Source: Novosphingobium capsulatum NBRC 12533 (GTDB taxonomy: Bacteria; Pseudomonadota; Alphaproteobacteria; Sphingomonadales; Sphingomonadaceae). From it: DNA of 64,000 bases. This document shows, in pieces, positions 54,781 through 63,623 of the stretch (position 1 is the first letter of the stretch; every line of letters begins with the position of its first letter). The translations under genes were made by a program, and so were the position numbers. The notes under the pieces are model-generated. The model did not search any database and had not been told where the DNA came from. It saw nothing but the letters and a program-made list of their open reading frames with translations. The stretch spans positions 1 to 64,000 of the forward strand of contig NZ_BCYV01000006.1 of NCBI RefSeq assembly GCF_001598375.1, given 5' to 3'.

Positions 54781-56613
54781 GTGTCCGTGGGTGAAAACCA
54801 AGCTGCCGTGCAAGTGGCACAGCTGGCTGAAATGCCGAACCTGGTCAGCCTGTTTCTGGCCCGCGCGGCGCAGCATGGCGATGCGCCGTTCCTTTCGGCC
54901 AAACGCCAGGGCACCTGGGTGGCGCAATCGTGGCGCAGCGTGGCCGATCAGGTCTGCCTTCTGGCGCAGGCCCTGCGCGCCCTCGGCCTCAATCCCGGTG
55001 ACCGGGTCATGCTGGTGTCGGAAAACCGCCCCGAATGGTGCATTGCCGATATCGCGATCATGGCCGCCGGGCTGGTCACCGTGCCCACCTACACCACCAA
55101 TACCGCGCGCGATCACCTCCATATCCTGGAAAATTCCGGGGCGCGCGCGATCATCGTATCGAATGCCAAGCTGGCCCAGCCGCTGCTTGCCGCCGCGCTC
55201 AACGCGCCTTGCGCCGAGCATGTGATCGGCATCGAACCGCTGCGCCAGCAGCAGGCCGGCACGCTGCATTTCCATGATTGGGAAACCCTGCTGCAGGGCG
55301 ATGCCGCCGCCGCCCGCGCGGCCGTGAGCCAGCGGATTGCCGCGATTCGGCGCGAGGATCTGGCCTGCATCATCTACACCAGCGGAACCGGCGGCGCCCC
55401 GCGCGGGGTGCGCCAGCACCATGGTGCGATCCTCGCCAACGTGGCCGGCGCAGCCCAAGTCCTGGCCGAGGATTTCCACCTGGGCGATGACCAGTTCCTC
55501 TCGTTCCTGCCCCTGAGCCACGCCTATGAACACACCGGCGGGCAATGGCTGCCGATCGGCGTGGGCGCGCGCATTGCCTATGCCGAAAGCCTGGAAAAGC
55601 TCGCAAGCAACATCGAGGAAGTGCGCCCCACGATCATGGTGGTGGTGCCGCGCCTGTTCGAAGTGCTGCGTGCCCGGATCATCAAGCAGATCGAAAAGCA
55701 GGGGCGTGTGGCGACATGGCTGATGGACCGCGCCCTGGCGATCGCTGCCCACCAGGAAGAGACCGGGCATCTGCGGCTGATCGATCGGCCGCTCAACCTG
55801 CTGATCGAACGCACCTTGCGCCCCAAGGTGCGGGCGCGCTTTGGCGGGCGGATCAAGGCGCTGGTATCGGGCGGCGCGCCGCTCAACCCCGAAGTCGGGC
55901 TATTCTTCGAGGCCATGGGGCTGACCATGCTGCAAGGCTATGGCCAGACCGAGGCTGGCCCGGTGATCGCCTGCAACCGCCCGGCCGCCGGCATTCGCAT
56001 GGATACCGTCGGCCCGCCGCTTGCTGGCGTGGAAGTGGCCATCGCGCCCGACGGTGAAATCCTGGTGCGCGGCGAACTGGTGATGCACGGCTATTGGCAC
56101 AACGATGCCGAAACCGCCCGCGCCATCCAGGATGGCTGGCTGCACACCGGCGATATCGGCCACATCGATGGCCAGGGCCGCATCAAGATCACCGATCGCA
56201 AGAAAGACATGATCGTCAACGACAAGGGCGACAATGTCTCTCCGCAAAAGATCGAGGGCATGCTCACCCTTCAGCCCGAAATCGCCCAGGCCATGGTATC
56301 GGGCGACAAGCGCCCCTACGTGGTTGGCCTGATCGTGCCCGATGCCGAATGGGCGATGCAGTGGTCGGTGGAAAACGACGCCCCCCACGATCTGGCGCGG
56401 CTGGCCGATCTGCCCGCCTTCCGCAGCGCGATGCGCGAGGCGGTGGACCGGGTGAACCGTGATCTGTCCGTGATCGAAAAGGTGCGCCAGTTCACCTTGG
56501 CCGACGAACCCTTTGCCATCGCCAACGAGGAACTCACCCCCTCGCTCAAGATCCGCCGCCACAAGATTCGCGAACGCTATGGCGCGCGGATGGACGCGCT
56601 GTACAAGGGATAA
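54781..56613 (+). CDS. Long-chain acyl-CoA synthetase (AMP-binding)
   Basis: 610 residues in the ANL family. Motifs are IIYTSGTGGAPRGVRQHHGAI (split here as YTSGTGGAPRGV and RQHHGAI), GYGQTEAGPVIACN, GWLHTGDIGHID, and the terminal lysine in TPSLKIRRHKI. The FAA1-like length and the long insert before the C-terminal domain fit long-chain acyl-CoA synthetases. GTG 54781 is preferred over GTG 54775 because the AGGGAG site lies 7 bases before it. The last part ends LYKG. Confidence 0.94.
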   Translation: MSVGENQAAVQVAQLAEMPNLVSLFLARAAQHGDAPFLSAKRQGTWVAQSWRSVADQVCLLAQALRALGLNPGDRVMLVSENRPEWCIADIAIMAAGLVTVPTYTTNTARDHLHILENSGARAIIVSNAKLAQPLLAAALNAPCAEHVIGIEPLRQQQAGTLHFHDWETLLQGDAAAARAAVSQRIAAIRREDLACIIYTSGTGGAPRGVRQHHGAILANVAGAAQVLAEDFHLGDDQFLSFLPLSHAYEHTGGQWLPIGVGARIAYAESLEKLASNIEEVRPTIMVVVPRLFEVLRARIIKQIEKQGRVATWLMDRALAIAAHQEETGHLRLIDRPLNLLIERTLRPKVRARFGGRIKALVSGGAPLNPEVGLFFEAMGLTMLQGYGQTEAGPVIACNRPAAGIRMDTVGPPLAGVEVAIAPDGEILVRGELVMHGYWHNDAETARAIQDGWLHTGDIGHIDGQGRIKITDRKKDMIVNDKGDNVSPQKIEGMLTLQPEIAQAMVSGDKRPYVVGLIVPDAEWAMQWSVENDAPHDLARLADLPAFRSAMREAVDRVNRDLSVIEKVRQFTLADEPFAIANEELTPSLKIRRHKIRERYGARMDALYKG

Positions 56614-56650
56614 GGCTGGCAGACCGGCGCGCAGGCGCTAAGGGAAGCCG

Positions 56651-57556
56651 ATGTCTCGCACCACTTCCCGTGCCACGCTGGCCGGCGCCTGTGCCACGCT
56701 GGCCGCGCAGGTTTCGGGCAATCTTGGCGCCGGTTTTGCCAAGCAGTTGTTTCCCCTGGTCGGCGCGGGTGGCGCCACGCTGCTGCGCGTGGCGCTGGCG
56801 GCCTTGGTGCTGCTGGCCTGGCGGCGGCCGTGGCGGCGTCCGGTGCCGCGCGCGTTGTGGCCGGGCCTAGCCGCCTATGGCGCGATCCTGGGGATCATGA
56901 ACCTCCTGATCTACCAGGCGTTTTCGCACATCCCGATCGGCATTGCCGTAGGGGTAGAGGTCATGGGGCCGCTCGCCATCGTGCTGGCTGCCTCGCGCCG
57001 CCCGCATGATTTCCTGTGGCTGGCCTGCGCGGTAGCTGGCCTGGCGCTGTTGCTGCCCTGGCATCCTGGCCAGACGCTGGACCCGCGCGGGCTGCTGTTG
57101 GCGGGCGGCGCGGCGGTGTGCTGGGCCAGCTATATCGTCACAGGGCGGCACGTGGCGGCGGCACTGGGCACCGATGCGGTGGCCTGGGGCATGGCCGTAG
57201 CCGCCGTGGTCGTCGTGCCGATATTGGCGCTGGTGAGCGGCAGCCCGGCGCTGCTCATGCCCCACGCCCTGGCCACGAGCCTGGCCATCGCCATACTGTC
57301 CAGCGCGCTGCCCTATGGGCTTGAGATAGAGGCGATGCGCCGCCTGCCCGCAGGTGTCTTCGGCATGCTGCTCAGCGCTGCGCCGGCGGTTGCCGCGCTC
57401 ACCGGCTGGGCCTTGCTGGGCGAACGGCTCACCCCCGATCAATGGCTGGCGATCGGCCTGATCGTGCTCGCCTCGGCCGGCACCGCCGCCACCAGTGCGC
57501 AGCGCGCGCGGGCCGTGGCTCAGGCCGCTTCTTCCAGCGGCACGAAATCGGGATAG
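56651..57556 (+). CDS. EamA/RhtA-type exporter
   Basis: 301 residues with ten membrane helices in two EamA repeats of the drug/metabolite transporter superfamily. The pattern GNLGAGFAKQLFP at the start and the second-half PAGVFGMLLSAAPAVAAL-GWALLGE resemble RhtA, the threonine/homoserine exporter. Its 3' end overlaps the converging hypothetical gene by 37 bases. The substrate is inferred from similarity only. Confidence 0.88.
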   Translation: MSRTTSRATLAGACATLAAQVSGNLGAGFAKQLFPLVGAGGATLLRVALAALVLLAWRRPWRRPVPRALWPGLAAYGAILGIMNLLIYQAFSHIPIGIAVGVEVMGPLAIVLAASRRPHDFLWLACAVAGLALLLPWHPGQTLDPRGLLLAGGAAVCWASYIVTGRHVAAALGTDAVAWGMAVAAVVVVPILALVSGSPALLMPHALATSLAIAILSSALPYGLEIEAMRRLPAGVFGMLLSAAPAVAALTGWALLGERLTPDQWLAIGLIVLASAGTAATSAQRARAVAQAASSSGTKSG

Positions 57557-58050
57557 AACGTCGGCGCGCGGGTGGACCAACCCGGTGCCGTGGCCGCTGC
57601 CTCGCTGATCGATTGCAGCAGGTCCTTGCGCCGCAACGGGCGGATTTGCGGCAGGGCAGCCGCGCCGCAAAACGCCGCCGGCAGCCAGGGCCGCACCTCT
57701 GCGCCCAGCAGGCGCTCATAAAGAAAGCGATAGGCGGAAAACCCGTCGAGCCGGTCCTGGCCCAGATCGAATGCGCTCAGGCGGATCAGCGCCCCCATGA
57801 ACCGCTCGATGCCTTCGGCCGCCGGGCCTTCGGGCAGCATCGTGCGCAACAGCTTGAGATCCTGATAGACCACGTATTGCGTGCGGATCGCCGCGGTCTC
57901 GGCCGCCGTGCGCGCCCAGATCTGGAAAGCATCGCGCCGGCCCAGCCCGATATCCAGGCTGCGCCGGATATAGCGCTGGGTCGCCGCCGGAAAACTGGCA
58001 AATTCGCGCAGTTCGTTCAGCAGCTGGGTGGCAGTCTGGTGGTGAGACAT
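57520..58050 (-). CDS. Hypothetical protein overlapping the EamA gene
   Basis: 176 residues from MSHHQTATQLLNELREFAS. It is mostly helical, with no signal peptide or membrane helix, and has a conserved-looking core (DAFQIWARTAAETAAIRTQYV, LKLLRTMLPEGPAAEGIERFMG). No family is recognised. The last 37 bases are shared with the 3' end of the EamA gene on the other strand; both reading frames look genuinely coding there. The neighbour upstream, across about 150 bases, is trmB in the same direction. Confidence 0.7.
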   Translation of the reverse strand: MSHHQTATQLLNELREFASFPAATQRYIRRSLDIGLGRRDAFQIWARTAAETAAIRTQYVVYQDLKLLRTMLPEGPAAEGIERFMGALIRLSAFDLGQDRLDGFSAYRFLYERLLGAEVRPWLPAAFCGAAALPQIRPLRRKDLLQSISEAAATAPGWSTRAPTFYPDFVPLEEAA

Positions 58051-58206
58051 GGCGCGCTCCGATGCGGCGGTCCGTGCCGTTCGCACCTGTCCCGCCGATA
58101 GGGCAAACGCTACGCCTCGATAGTTAGCGCGCCATTAATCAGCCCATGCGCACGGGCCCCGCCCGCCGGTTATGGCAAACTGCACCAAAGCCCGCAGCGC
58201 CCTGGC

Positions 58207-58920
58207 TCAGCTGCGGGTGTACCGGAAATACCAGATTTCATGGCCTTGGGCGCGGGCCTTGGCGGCATAGCGGGTTTCGGGCCAGCCGCTGGGGCGCTGC
58301 TGGAAATCCTGCGCGGTCTGCGCCTGCCAGCGGAACTGGTCGGTGTGGCGGCGCATCACCATCAGCGCGTGGCGCAGATAGATCGGATGGTCGGTGCCAA
58401 AGCGGAATTCGCCGCCCGGCTTGAGCTTGCGCGCGAACAGATCGACCGGGCCGTCGTTCATCATGCGCCGCTTGGCGTGGCGCGCCTTGGGCCAGGGATC
58501 GGGATGCAGCAGATAGAGGAACGACAGCGCGCCATCGGGCACGCGTTCCAGCACTTCCAGCGCATCGCCGTGGTGGATGCGCACATTGCCCAGCGGCGGA
58601 TGGGCGCCATTGTCGCCATCCACATGGGTCAGCGCCTGCGCCACACCGTTCAGGAACGGCTCGGCGCCGATAAAGCCATGGTCGGGCAGCAGGTCGGCGC
58701 GATAGGCCATGTGCTCGCCGCCGCCAAAGCCGATCTCGAAATGCAGCGGGCAATCGTGCCCGAACAGCGCCTGGGCCGTGACCGGGCCTTGCGCCGGCAC
58801 CGCGATGCGGGGCAGCAGGGTATCCACCAGAGCCTGCTGGCCCTGGCGCAGGGGCTTGCCCTTGGCGCGGCCGTAAAGGCGGTTGAGCGTGGTCGGATCG
58901 CCGGATTTGTATGCCGTCAT
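58207..58920 (-). CDS. trmB: tRNA (guanine-N7)-methyltransferase
   Basis: 237 residues. TrmB methylates G46 of tRNA using SAM. The SAM motif is HFEIGFGGGEHMAY, and the signature LHPDPWPKARHAKRRM holds the catalytic Asp and RNA-binding residues. Start MTAYKSGDPTTLNRLYGR matches alphaproteobacterial homologues; the in-frame upstream extension is not coding-like. The gene diverges from the oxidase across about 100 bases. Confidence 0.96.
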   Translation of the reverse strand: MTAYKSGDPTTLNRLYGRAKGKPLRQGQQALVDTLLPRIAVPAQGPVTAQALFGHDCPLHFEIGFGGGEHMAYRADLLPDHGFIGAEPFLNGVAQALTHVDGDNGAHPPLGNVRIHHGDALEVLERVPDGALSFLYLLHPDPWPKARHAKRRMMNDGPVDLFARKLKPGGEFRFGTDHPIYLRHALMVMRRHTDQFRWQAQTAQDFQQRPSGWPETRYAAKARAQGHEIWYFRYTRS

Positions 58921-59020
58921 GGGGCGCAGCCGATGGCAGGGGCGCGCGTTGCGGTCAATGCCCGGCGCACATACTGCACGGTTTCGCTTGATCTGTGATC
59001 GATCTTGGCAATGATCGGCC

Positions 59021-60319
59021 ATGGCCACCGCACCGCTGATCGATCGCCCCCACACTTACTATTCCGCCAGCCTGGGCGACGATACCGCCTGGCCGGTGCT
59101 GCAAGGTGATCACAGTGCCGATGTCGTGGTGATCGGTGGCGGCTTTACCGGCGTCAACACCGCGCTGGAACTGGCCGAACGCGGACTGTCGGTGATCCTG
59201 GTCGAAGCCAACCGCATCGGCTGGGGCCAAAGCGGGCGCAACGGCGGCCAGGTAACCGGCAGCCTTTCGGGCGAAGGCGAACTGCGCAAGCAGTGGAAAC
59301 GCCGCCTGGGCGCAGAACTTGACGATTTTCTCTGGTGGCTGCGCTGGCACGGGCAAGACGTGATTGCCGCGCGCGTTGCCCGCTATGGCATCGCGTGTGA
59401 CCTCAAGAACGGGCACATCCACGCCGCGATGAAGCACTCGCACATGGCCGAGTTGGAAGAAACCTTTGCCCAGGCCTGCGCGCGCGGCATGGGCGATGAT
59501 GTCGTGCTGCTCGATGCGGCCGGCATGCGAGACCACCTCGAAAGCCCGCTCTATTGCGGCGGCCTGCTCAACAGCCGCAACATGCACCTGCATCCGCTCA
59601 AGCTGTGCCTGGGAGAGGCCAAGGCCGCTGCACAGCTCGGCGTGCGCCTGTTCGAGGGCTCGCCGGTTGTCGACATCGTCCACGGGCCGCGCCCCCGCGT
59701 GGTCACCGCCCAGGGCAGCATCAGCGCCGCGCAGGTGATGATCGCTGGCGATGTCTATCACAAGCTGGAACGCAAGCGCCTGGGCGGGCTGATCTTTCCG
59801 GCGGTGGGCGGGATCGTCACCACCGAACCGCTGGGCGATGCGGCGCGCGCGATCAATCCACACGACCTGGCGGTCTATGATTGCCGCTTCGTGCTCGATT
59901 ACTATCGCCTCACCGCCGATGGGCGCCTGCTGTTTGGCGGCGGCGCCAACTATTCCGGCCGCGAATCGCGTTCGTTCGCCGATGAATTGCGCCCGGCGAT
60001 CGAGGCAACGTTTCCACGGCTGAAGGGCGTGAAGATCGAGCATGCCTGGTCCTGCGCCATGGGCATCGTCATCAACCGCGCGCCGCAACTGGGCAAGCTG
60101 GCCAATAACGTGTGGTATGCCCAAGGCTATTCCGGCCACGGCGTCGCCACCAGCCACGTCGTGGCCGAAGTCATGGCCGAGGCCATCGCCGGCACCCTGG
60201 AACGCTTCGACATTTTCGCCGCGCTCAAGCCGGTGCGCGTGCCGCTGGGCGACTGGCTGGGCAACCCGCTGCTGATGCTGGGCATGCGCTGGTATCTGCT
60301 GCTCGAGAAGTTCCGCTAG
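59021..60319 (+). CDS. FAD-dependent amine oxidoreductase (PuuB/OrdL-like)
   Basis: 432 residues of the DAO family. The N-terminal Rossmann motif is VVVIGGGFTGVNTALELAERG (split as VVIGGGFTG and ALELAERG), with GWGQSGRNGGQVTG following, and the C-terminal GYSGHGVATSHV typical of the flavin site. The pattern resembles gamma-glutamylputrescine oxidase PuuB and related OrdL proteins, which oxidise amino groups. No puuA, puuC or puuD is in view, so a role in putrescine breakdown is only a guess. Confidence 0.85.
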   Translation: MATAPLIDRPHTYYSASLGDDTAWPVLQGDHSADVVVIGGGFTGVNTALELAERGLSVILVEANRIGWGQSGRNGGQVTGSLSGEGELRKQWKRRLGAELDDFLWWLRWHGQDVIAARVARYGIACDLKNGHIHAAMKHSHMAELEETFAQACARGMGDDVVLLDAAGMRDHLESPLYCGGLLNSRNMHLHPLKLCLGEAKAAAQLGVRLFEGSPVVDIVHGPRPRVVTAQGSISAAQVMIAGDVYHKLERKRLGGLIFPAVGGIVTTEPLGDAARAINPHDLAVYDCRFVLDYYRLTADGRLLFGGGANYSGRESRSFADELRPAIEATFPRLKGVKIEHAWSCAMGIVINRAPQLGKLANNVWYAQGYSGHGVATSHVVAEVMAEAIAGTLERFDIFAALKPVRVPLGDWLGNPLLMLGMRWYLLLEKFR

Positions 60320-60374
60320 GCGTTTTACCGCGAATTGATTCCAGATTTTCGGAATTTAAGAAGAAGAATAGTAT

Positions 60375-60438
60375 TTCGCGCAGAGGCGCAGAGGCGCAGA
60401 GCAAATGGAATCTCCGCGCCTCTGCGCCTCTGCGCGAA
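60375..60438. repeat. Long hairpin of GCGCAGAGGC repeats
   Basis: The left arm TTCGCGCAGAGGCGCAGAGG and its continuation are mirrored by a right arm ending CCTCTGCGCGAA, around a loop of about 12 bases. It sits between converging oxidase and hypothetical genes and probably terminates both. Confidence 0.88.
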
Positions 60439-60505
60439 TCAGATTGGGTCAAACCCAAATATTGCGGAATAGTGTGCATGTCCGAAAGCGCCCAAATGTG
60501 GACAT

Positions 60506-60874
60506 CTACGGCAGTAAATCGTGTAAGAAGTCCAGTGTCATGTCGTTTCCGCTAGAAGCTAAAAGCTCAGAGCAACCATTTTTGATATGATGAAGTTCAA
60601 TGTGGCCGTTTTCGCGATCCTCGATCTTCCGGACGCCGTCGAGCACGCACAGCACTCCGAATACAGCCGCCCTCGCCGCGTCTTGGCCGAACTCTTCGAC
60701 GAGGGCGCGCTCGGGGCCGCTAAGGTTTTTCATCCATCTGGAACGCCGCGACCTCTCCTCCGAACGAAGTCGTCCCGGCGGATTTTGCCAAGTTTTCGCA
60801 AGCTCGACAGATAGTCTATCCAGTACAACTAGCTGGAGCAGGTCTACAAAAGCTTTCTGGTCCATAAAAGACAT
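60506..60874 (-). CDS. Hypothetical protein in lower-GC patch
   Basis: 122 residues starting MSFMDQKAFVDLLQLVVLD. Composition is more AT-rich than the core genome, and codon use differs, so it is probably acquired. It shows a helical N-terminus (LSVELAKTWQNPPGR), a basic centre (RSEERSRRSRWMK) and DAARAAVFGVLCVLDGVRKIED. It resembles small uncharacterised cytoplasmic proteins scattered in proteobacteria, perhaps an immunity or defence accessory, which is a guess. Confidence 0.7.
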   Translation of the reverse strand: MSFMDQKAFVDLLQLVVLDRLSVELAKTWQNPPGRLRSEERSRRSRWMKNLSGPERALVEEFGQDAARAAVFGVLCVLDGVRKIEDRENGHIELHHIKNGCSELLASSGNDMTLDFLHDLLP

Positions 60875-61090
60875 TTACGCGCAAGAGTGCCGATGCTCAA
60901 TGTCCGCTTCCCTCCGACCTCGGCGATTCCTGGCGCAAGCGACATCGATAAACAAATGACCGCTTCCGACGCGCCAACTGAGGCGCCCGAACGTCGGCTA
61001 TTATGGCGATCGTGGCGGAGGACCGGGAGATGGCCAGATCGGCTACTCGCGCCCATTTGAGGACATACTGGCGTTTTGCACAAGCAAAAC

Positions 61091-61179
61091 AGCTGGACCC
61101 CGGATCAAGTCCGGGGTGACAATAAGTTTTTATTTCAATTATATTTTCCGTCACCCCGGACTTGATCCGGGGTCCAGCT
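61091..61179. repeat. Perfect 30-bp inverted repeat
   Basis: Two 30-base arms (61091-61120 and 61150-61179) are exact reverse complements separated by 29 AT-rich bases. Each arm contains the smaller palindrome CCCCGGA-TCAAG-TCCGGGG. This element ("CCGGATCAAGTCCGGGG") is familiar in sphingomonad and other proteobacterial intergenic DNA. It lies in the 500-base gap before ctrA, where I see no gene. Confidence 0.9.
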
Positions 61180-61298
61180 TGATAACGTGCACCATGCCTG
61201 CAATCACTGCGCAGAGGCAGCCAACCACCAAAACACGACACATCCGCCCGGCAGCACGGCCGTAAATTCATCCGCTCGACGCTCGCCCGCACACCCAA

Positions 61299-61314
61299 TG
61301 TTACACGTGAAACA
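61299..61314. promoter_or_regulatory. parS-like ParB-binding site
   Basis: TGTTACACGTGAAACA matches the bacterial parS consensus TGTTTCACGTGAAACA at 15 of 16 positions. It lies between the inverted repeat and ctrA, outside any gene. ParB spreading from such sites organises the chromosome origin region. Confidence 0.72.
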
Positions 61315-61320
61315 CCAAAC

Positions 61321-61348
61321 GAAAACGGCCCGTCGTGGGAACGGGCCG
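61321..61348 (-). terminator. Rho-independent terminator of ctrA
   Basis: On the minus strand CGGCCCGT pairs with ACGGGCCG, followed by TTTTCGTTT. It lies about 28 bases beyond the ctrA stop, just before the parS-like site. Confidence 0.85.
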
Positions 61349-61376
61349 CTTCGGGATTGTGCGCAGGAAAAGAGGA

Positions 61377-62078
61377 TCAGGCCGCTTCGATGGCCGTCAT
61401 GTCGTCGGGATCGCGCAGCACATAGCCACGGCCCCAGACGGTTTCGATGTAGTTCTCGCCGCCGCAGGCATGGGCCAGCTTCTTGCGCAGCTTGCAGATG
61501 AACACATCGATGATCTTGAGTTCGGGCTCGTCCATCCCGCCATAGAGATGGTTGAGGAACATTTCCTTGGTCAGCGTGGTGCCCTTGCGCAGCGAGAGCA
61601 GTTCCAGCATCGCGTATTCCTTGCCGGTCAGATGCACGCGCGCGGCGTCCACTTCCACGGTCTTGGCGTCGAGATTGACCGAAAGCTTGCCGGTGCGGAT
61701 GACCGATTGCGAATGGCCCTTGGACCGACGCACCACCGCGTGGATACGGGCGATCAGCTCTTCGCGGTGGAACGGCTTGGTCACATAATCGTCAGCACCG
61801 AAGCCGAACGAGCGGACCTTGGAATCCATTTCGGAAATGCCCGAAAGGATCAGCACCGGCGTCTGCACCTTGGCGACGCGCAGCTTTTTCAGCACGTCAT
61901 ACCCGTGCATGTCGGGCAGGTTCAGGTCGAGCAGGATGATGTCGTAATCATACAGCTTGCCGAGATCGAGGCCTTCCTCCCCCAGGTCGGTGGAATAGAC
62001 GTTGAACCCTTCGGCCGTCAGCATCAATTCGATAGCCTTGGCCGTTGCCGGCTCGTCCTCGATCAGCAGCACGCGCAT
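61377..62078 (-). CDS. ctrA: Cell-cycle response regulator CtrA
   Basis: 233 residues of the OmpR/PhoB family. The receiver has [20 protein letters not shown], phosphoacceptor D51 in [14 protein letters not shown], and the DDYVTKPF signature; the C-terminal winged helix has [10 protein letters not shown] and the recognition helix [13 protein letters not shown]. The near-canonical sequence identifies CtrA, which controls the alphaproteobacterial cell cycle, polarity and, in many species, motility. In sphingomonads it is often not essential. It is monocistronic. Confidence 0.97.
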   Translation of the reverse strand: MRVLLIEDEPATAKAIELMLTAEGFNVYSTDLGEEGLDLGKLYDYDIILLDLNLPDMHGYDVLKKLRVAKVQTPVLILSGISEMDSKVRSFGFGADDYVTKPFHREELIARIHAVVRRSKGHSQSVIRTGKLSVNLDAKTVEVDAARVHLTGKEYAMLELLSLRKGTTLTKEMFLNHLYGGMDEPELKIIDVFICKLRKKLAHACGGENYIETVWGRGYVLRDPDDMTAIEAA

Positions 62079-62394
62079 GGATCAGCCCCTTCTTGCCATT
62101 CCCCGGCACAGCCCCCTACTGAGGCGCATGCCCATCATTAACCATATGACCTATGAACATGAAAGGTTAATTTAACGTAAGCACAGGTCCGGTGTCGGCA
62201 GCCATTTGCCAGCAATCATCGCTGCAAACCCCGCCCTCGTCGCATTCCCGCAAATCCTTACCGCGCCGCTTCCCCCAAAGCGACAACGGCAAGGCTTGCG
62301 AAGACCAATCGTAAGCCCACACGGTTAACGTGCTTTTCCATGCGCCATCGGGAAGAACGGCAATGGCAGGCGAGGATTCGCGACGCGAAAACGC
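62079..62394. other. Intergenic region upstream of ctrA
   Basis: 316 bases without a credible gene. It contains the ctrA promoter; short in-frame ORFs on the minus strand here have no coding character. AT-rich tracts concentrate at 62130-62180. Confidence 0.5.
62138..62176. promoter_or_regulatory. TTAA-rich CtrA-type half-sites
   Basis: TTAACCAT (62138-62145) and GGTTAATTTAAC (62165-62176) contain TTAA cores as found in CtrA binding sites. The full TTAA-N7-TTAA spacing is not present. Autoregulation of ctrA is plausible but not shown. Confidence 0.35.
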
Positions 62395-63537
62395 TCAATC
62401 GGCGGCAATGCCCAGGCGCGCGGCGGCATCACGCAGCTTTTGCGCATTGGCAGGCTGGGTCTTGAACGCCGCCAGCCCCTTGGCCAGCGCCTTGGCTGCG
62501 TCATCGCGCCGGTCCTGCTGCACACGACTGCGAATCAACAGAATCCAGCCATCGACGTTGCCGGGGTTGCGCGCCAGCCGCGCTTCCAACCCATCGACCA
62601 TGCCGCGCTCCATCGCCGCACGCGTGCCGCTGTCCACGCCGCCGGTCTGCGCGCCCGACGCGGTTTTCAGCTCGGCATGGGCCGGCCCCGGCAGCGCGCC
62701 TTTGCGGCGCTCGGCATCCTTGCCCTTGCCCTTTTCCTTGGTCTTGTCCTTGTCCACCTTGGGCAGGCGGGCCTGGGCATCGGCAATCGCCAGGCGCTTT
62801 TCCACCTCGATATGGTGGCGCTTGCCCACGCTGCGGATCACGCTGCGGATATCGCTGGCATAGGGCGCGTCGGGCGGCGTTTCGCTCAGCTGCGCAAACC
62901 AGGCGCGCAGGGCACGGCGGTGCTTGCCGGCCAGATCGAGCGACAGCGCCTTGAAATAGCGCGCCCGGGCATTCTTGGGATCGATCGCCAAGGCCTTGTC
63001 AAAGGCGATTCGCGCCCCGCGCGGCATCTGCCCTTCGCGGCGCGAGGCCATGACCAGCGCCTCGCCCAGGAACGAAAAGCTTTCGGCATGATCAGGATCG
63101 AGCGCCGTGGCCTTGCGCAGCGCACGCGCGGCGTCCTTGTAGCGGGCGTTCTGGAAATAGGCCCAGCCCAGCATGCGCCAGCCCTGCACGTCTTCGGGCT
63201 CGTCCTTCAGGCGCTGTTCCATCCGCGTGATCGTATCATCGACCACGGGCGAAGGTTCCGGGCTCGGCTCGGCATCGGGCGCCGCGTTCGAGGCGTCGGC
63301 CGCAGGCGCACTGGCATCGGGCAGCGGCGCGGGCACTGCACTGTCTAGCACCACCGGGGTCACTTCCGGCCGCTCGGGCTGGCCGGCGGCCTCGGCCAGT
63401 TCGGCCGGACGCTCCAGGCGATAGATGCCGATGCCGCCGCCGATGATCGCCGCCACCGTCAGCACGCCCACCGCCACACCGCGCCAGACCGGGGGCTTGG
63501 GCCCGCCAGCGGCAGAACTGTGGTCGGCTTCGTTCAT
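62395..63537 (-). CDS. TPR protein of cytochrome c biogenesis (CcmI/CcmH-like)
   Basis: 380 residues from MNEADHSSAAGG. One N-terminal membrane helix (about 18-40) is followed by a Pro/Ala/Asp linker and TPR repeats (VQGWRMLGWAYFQNARYKDAARALRKA, then HAESFSFLGEALV, AIDPKNARARYFKALSLDLAGKHR), and by a basic lysine-rich stretch (KDKTKEKGKGKDAERRKG). This layout matches the CcmI/CcmH N-terminal region, which holds apocytochrome c for heme attachment. The ccm operon, if present, lies beyond the window. A general TPR scaffold is the alternative. Confidence 0.75.
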   Translation of the reverse strand: MNEADHSSAAGGPKPPVWRGVAVGVLTVAAIIGGGIGIYRLERPAELAEAAGQPERPEVTPVVLDSAVPAPLPDASAPAADASNAAPDAEPSPEPSPVVDDTITRMEQRLKDEPEDVQGWRMLGWAYFQNARYKDAARALRKATALDPDHAESFSFLGEALVMASRREGQMPRGARIAFDKALAIDPKNARARYFKALSLDLAGKHRRALRAWFAQLSETPPDAPYASDIRSVIRSVGKRHHIEVEKRLAIADAQARLPKVDKDKTKEKGKGKDAERRKGALPGPAHAELKTASGAQTGGVDSGTRAAMERGMVDGLEARLARNPGNVDGWILLIRSRVQQDRRDDAAKALAKGLAAFKTQPANAQKLRDAAARLGIAAD

Positions 63538-63623
63538 CACATCTTCCCTCATGCCGCACCAGGGCGGCCCGATTTCGCCCGGCACCCGTGCGGCGCCGCA
63601 TTATCCCGCGCCGCCCGGTGCGG

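Noticed and set aside
61187..61501. Plus-strand frame before and into ctrA
   Set aside because: It overlaps ctrA antisense and crosses the repeat, parS site and terminator; it has no domain.
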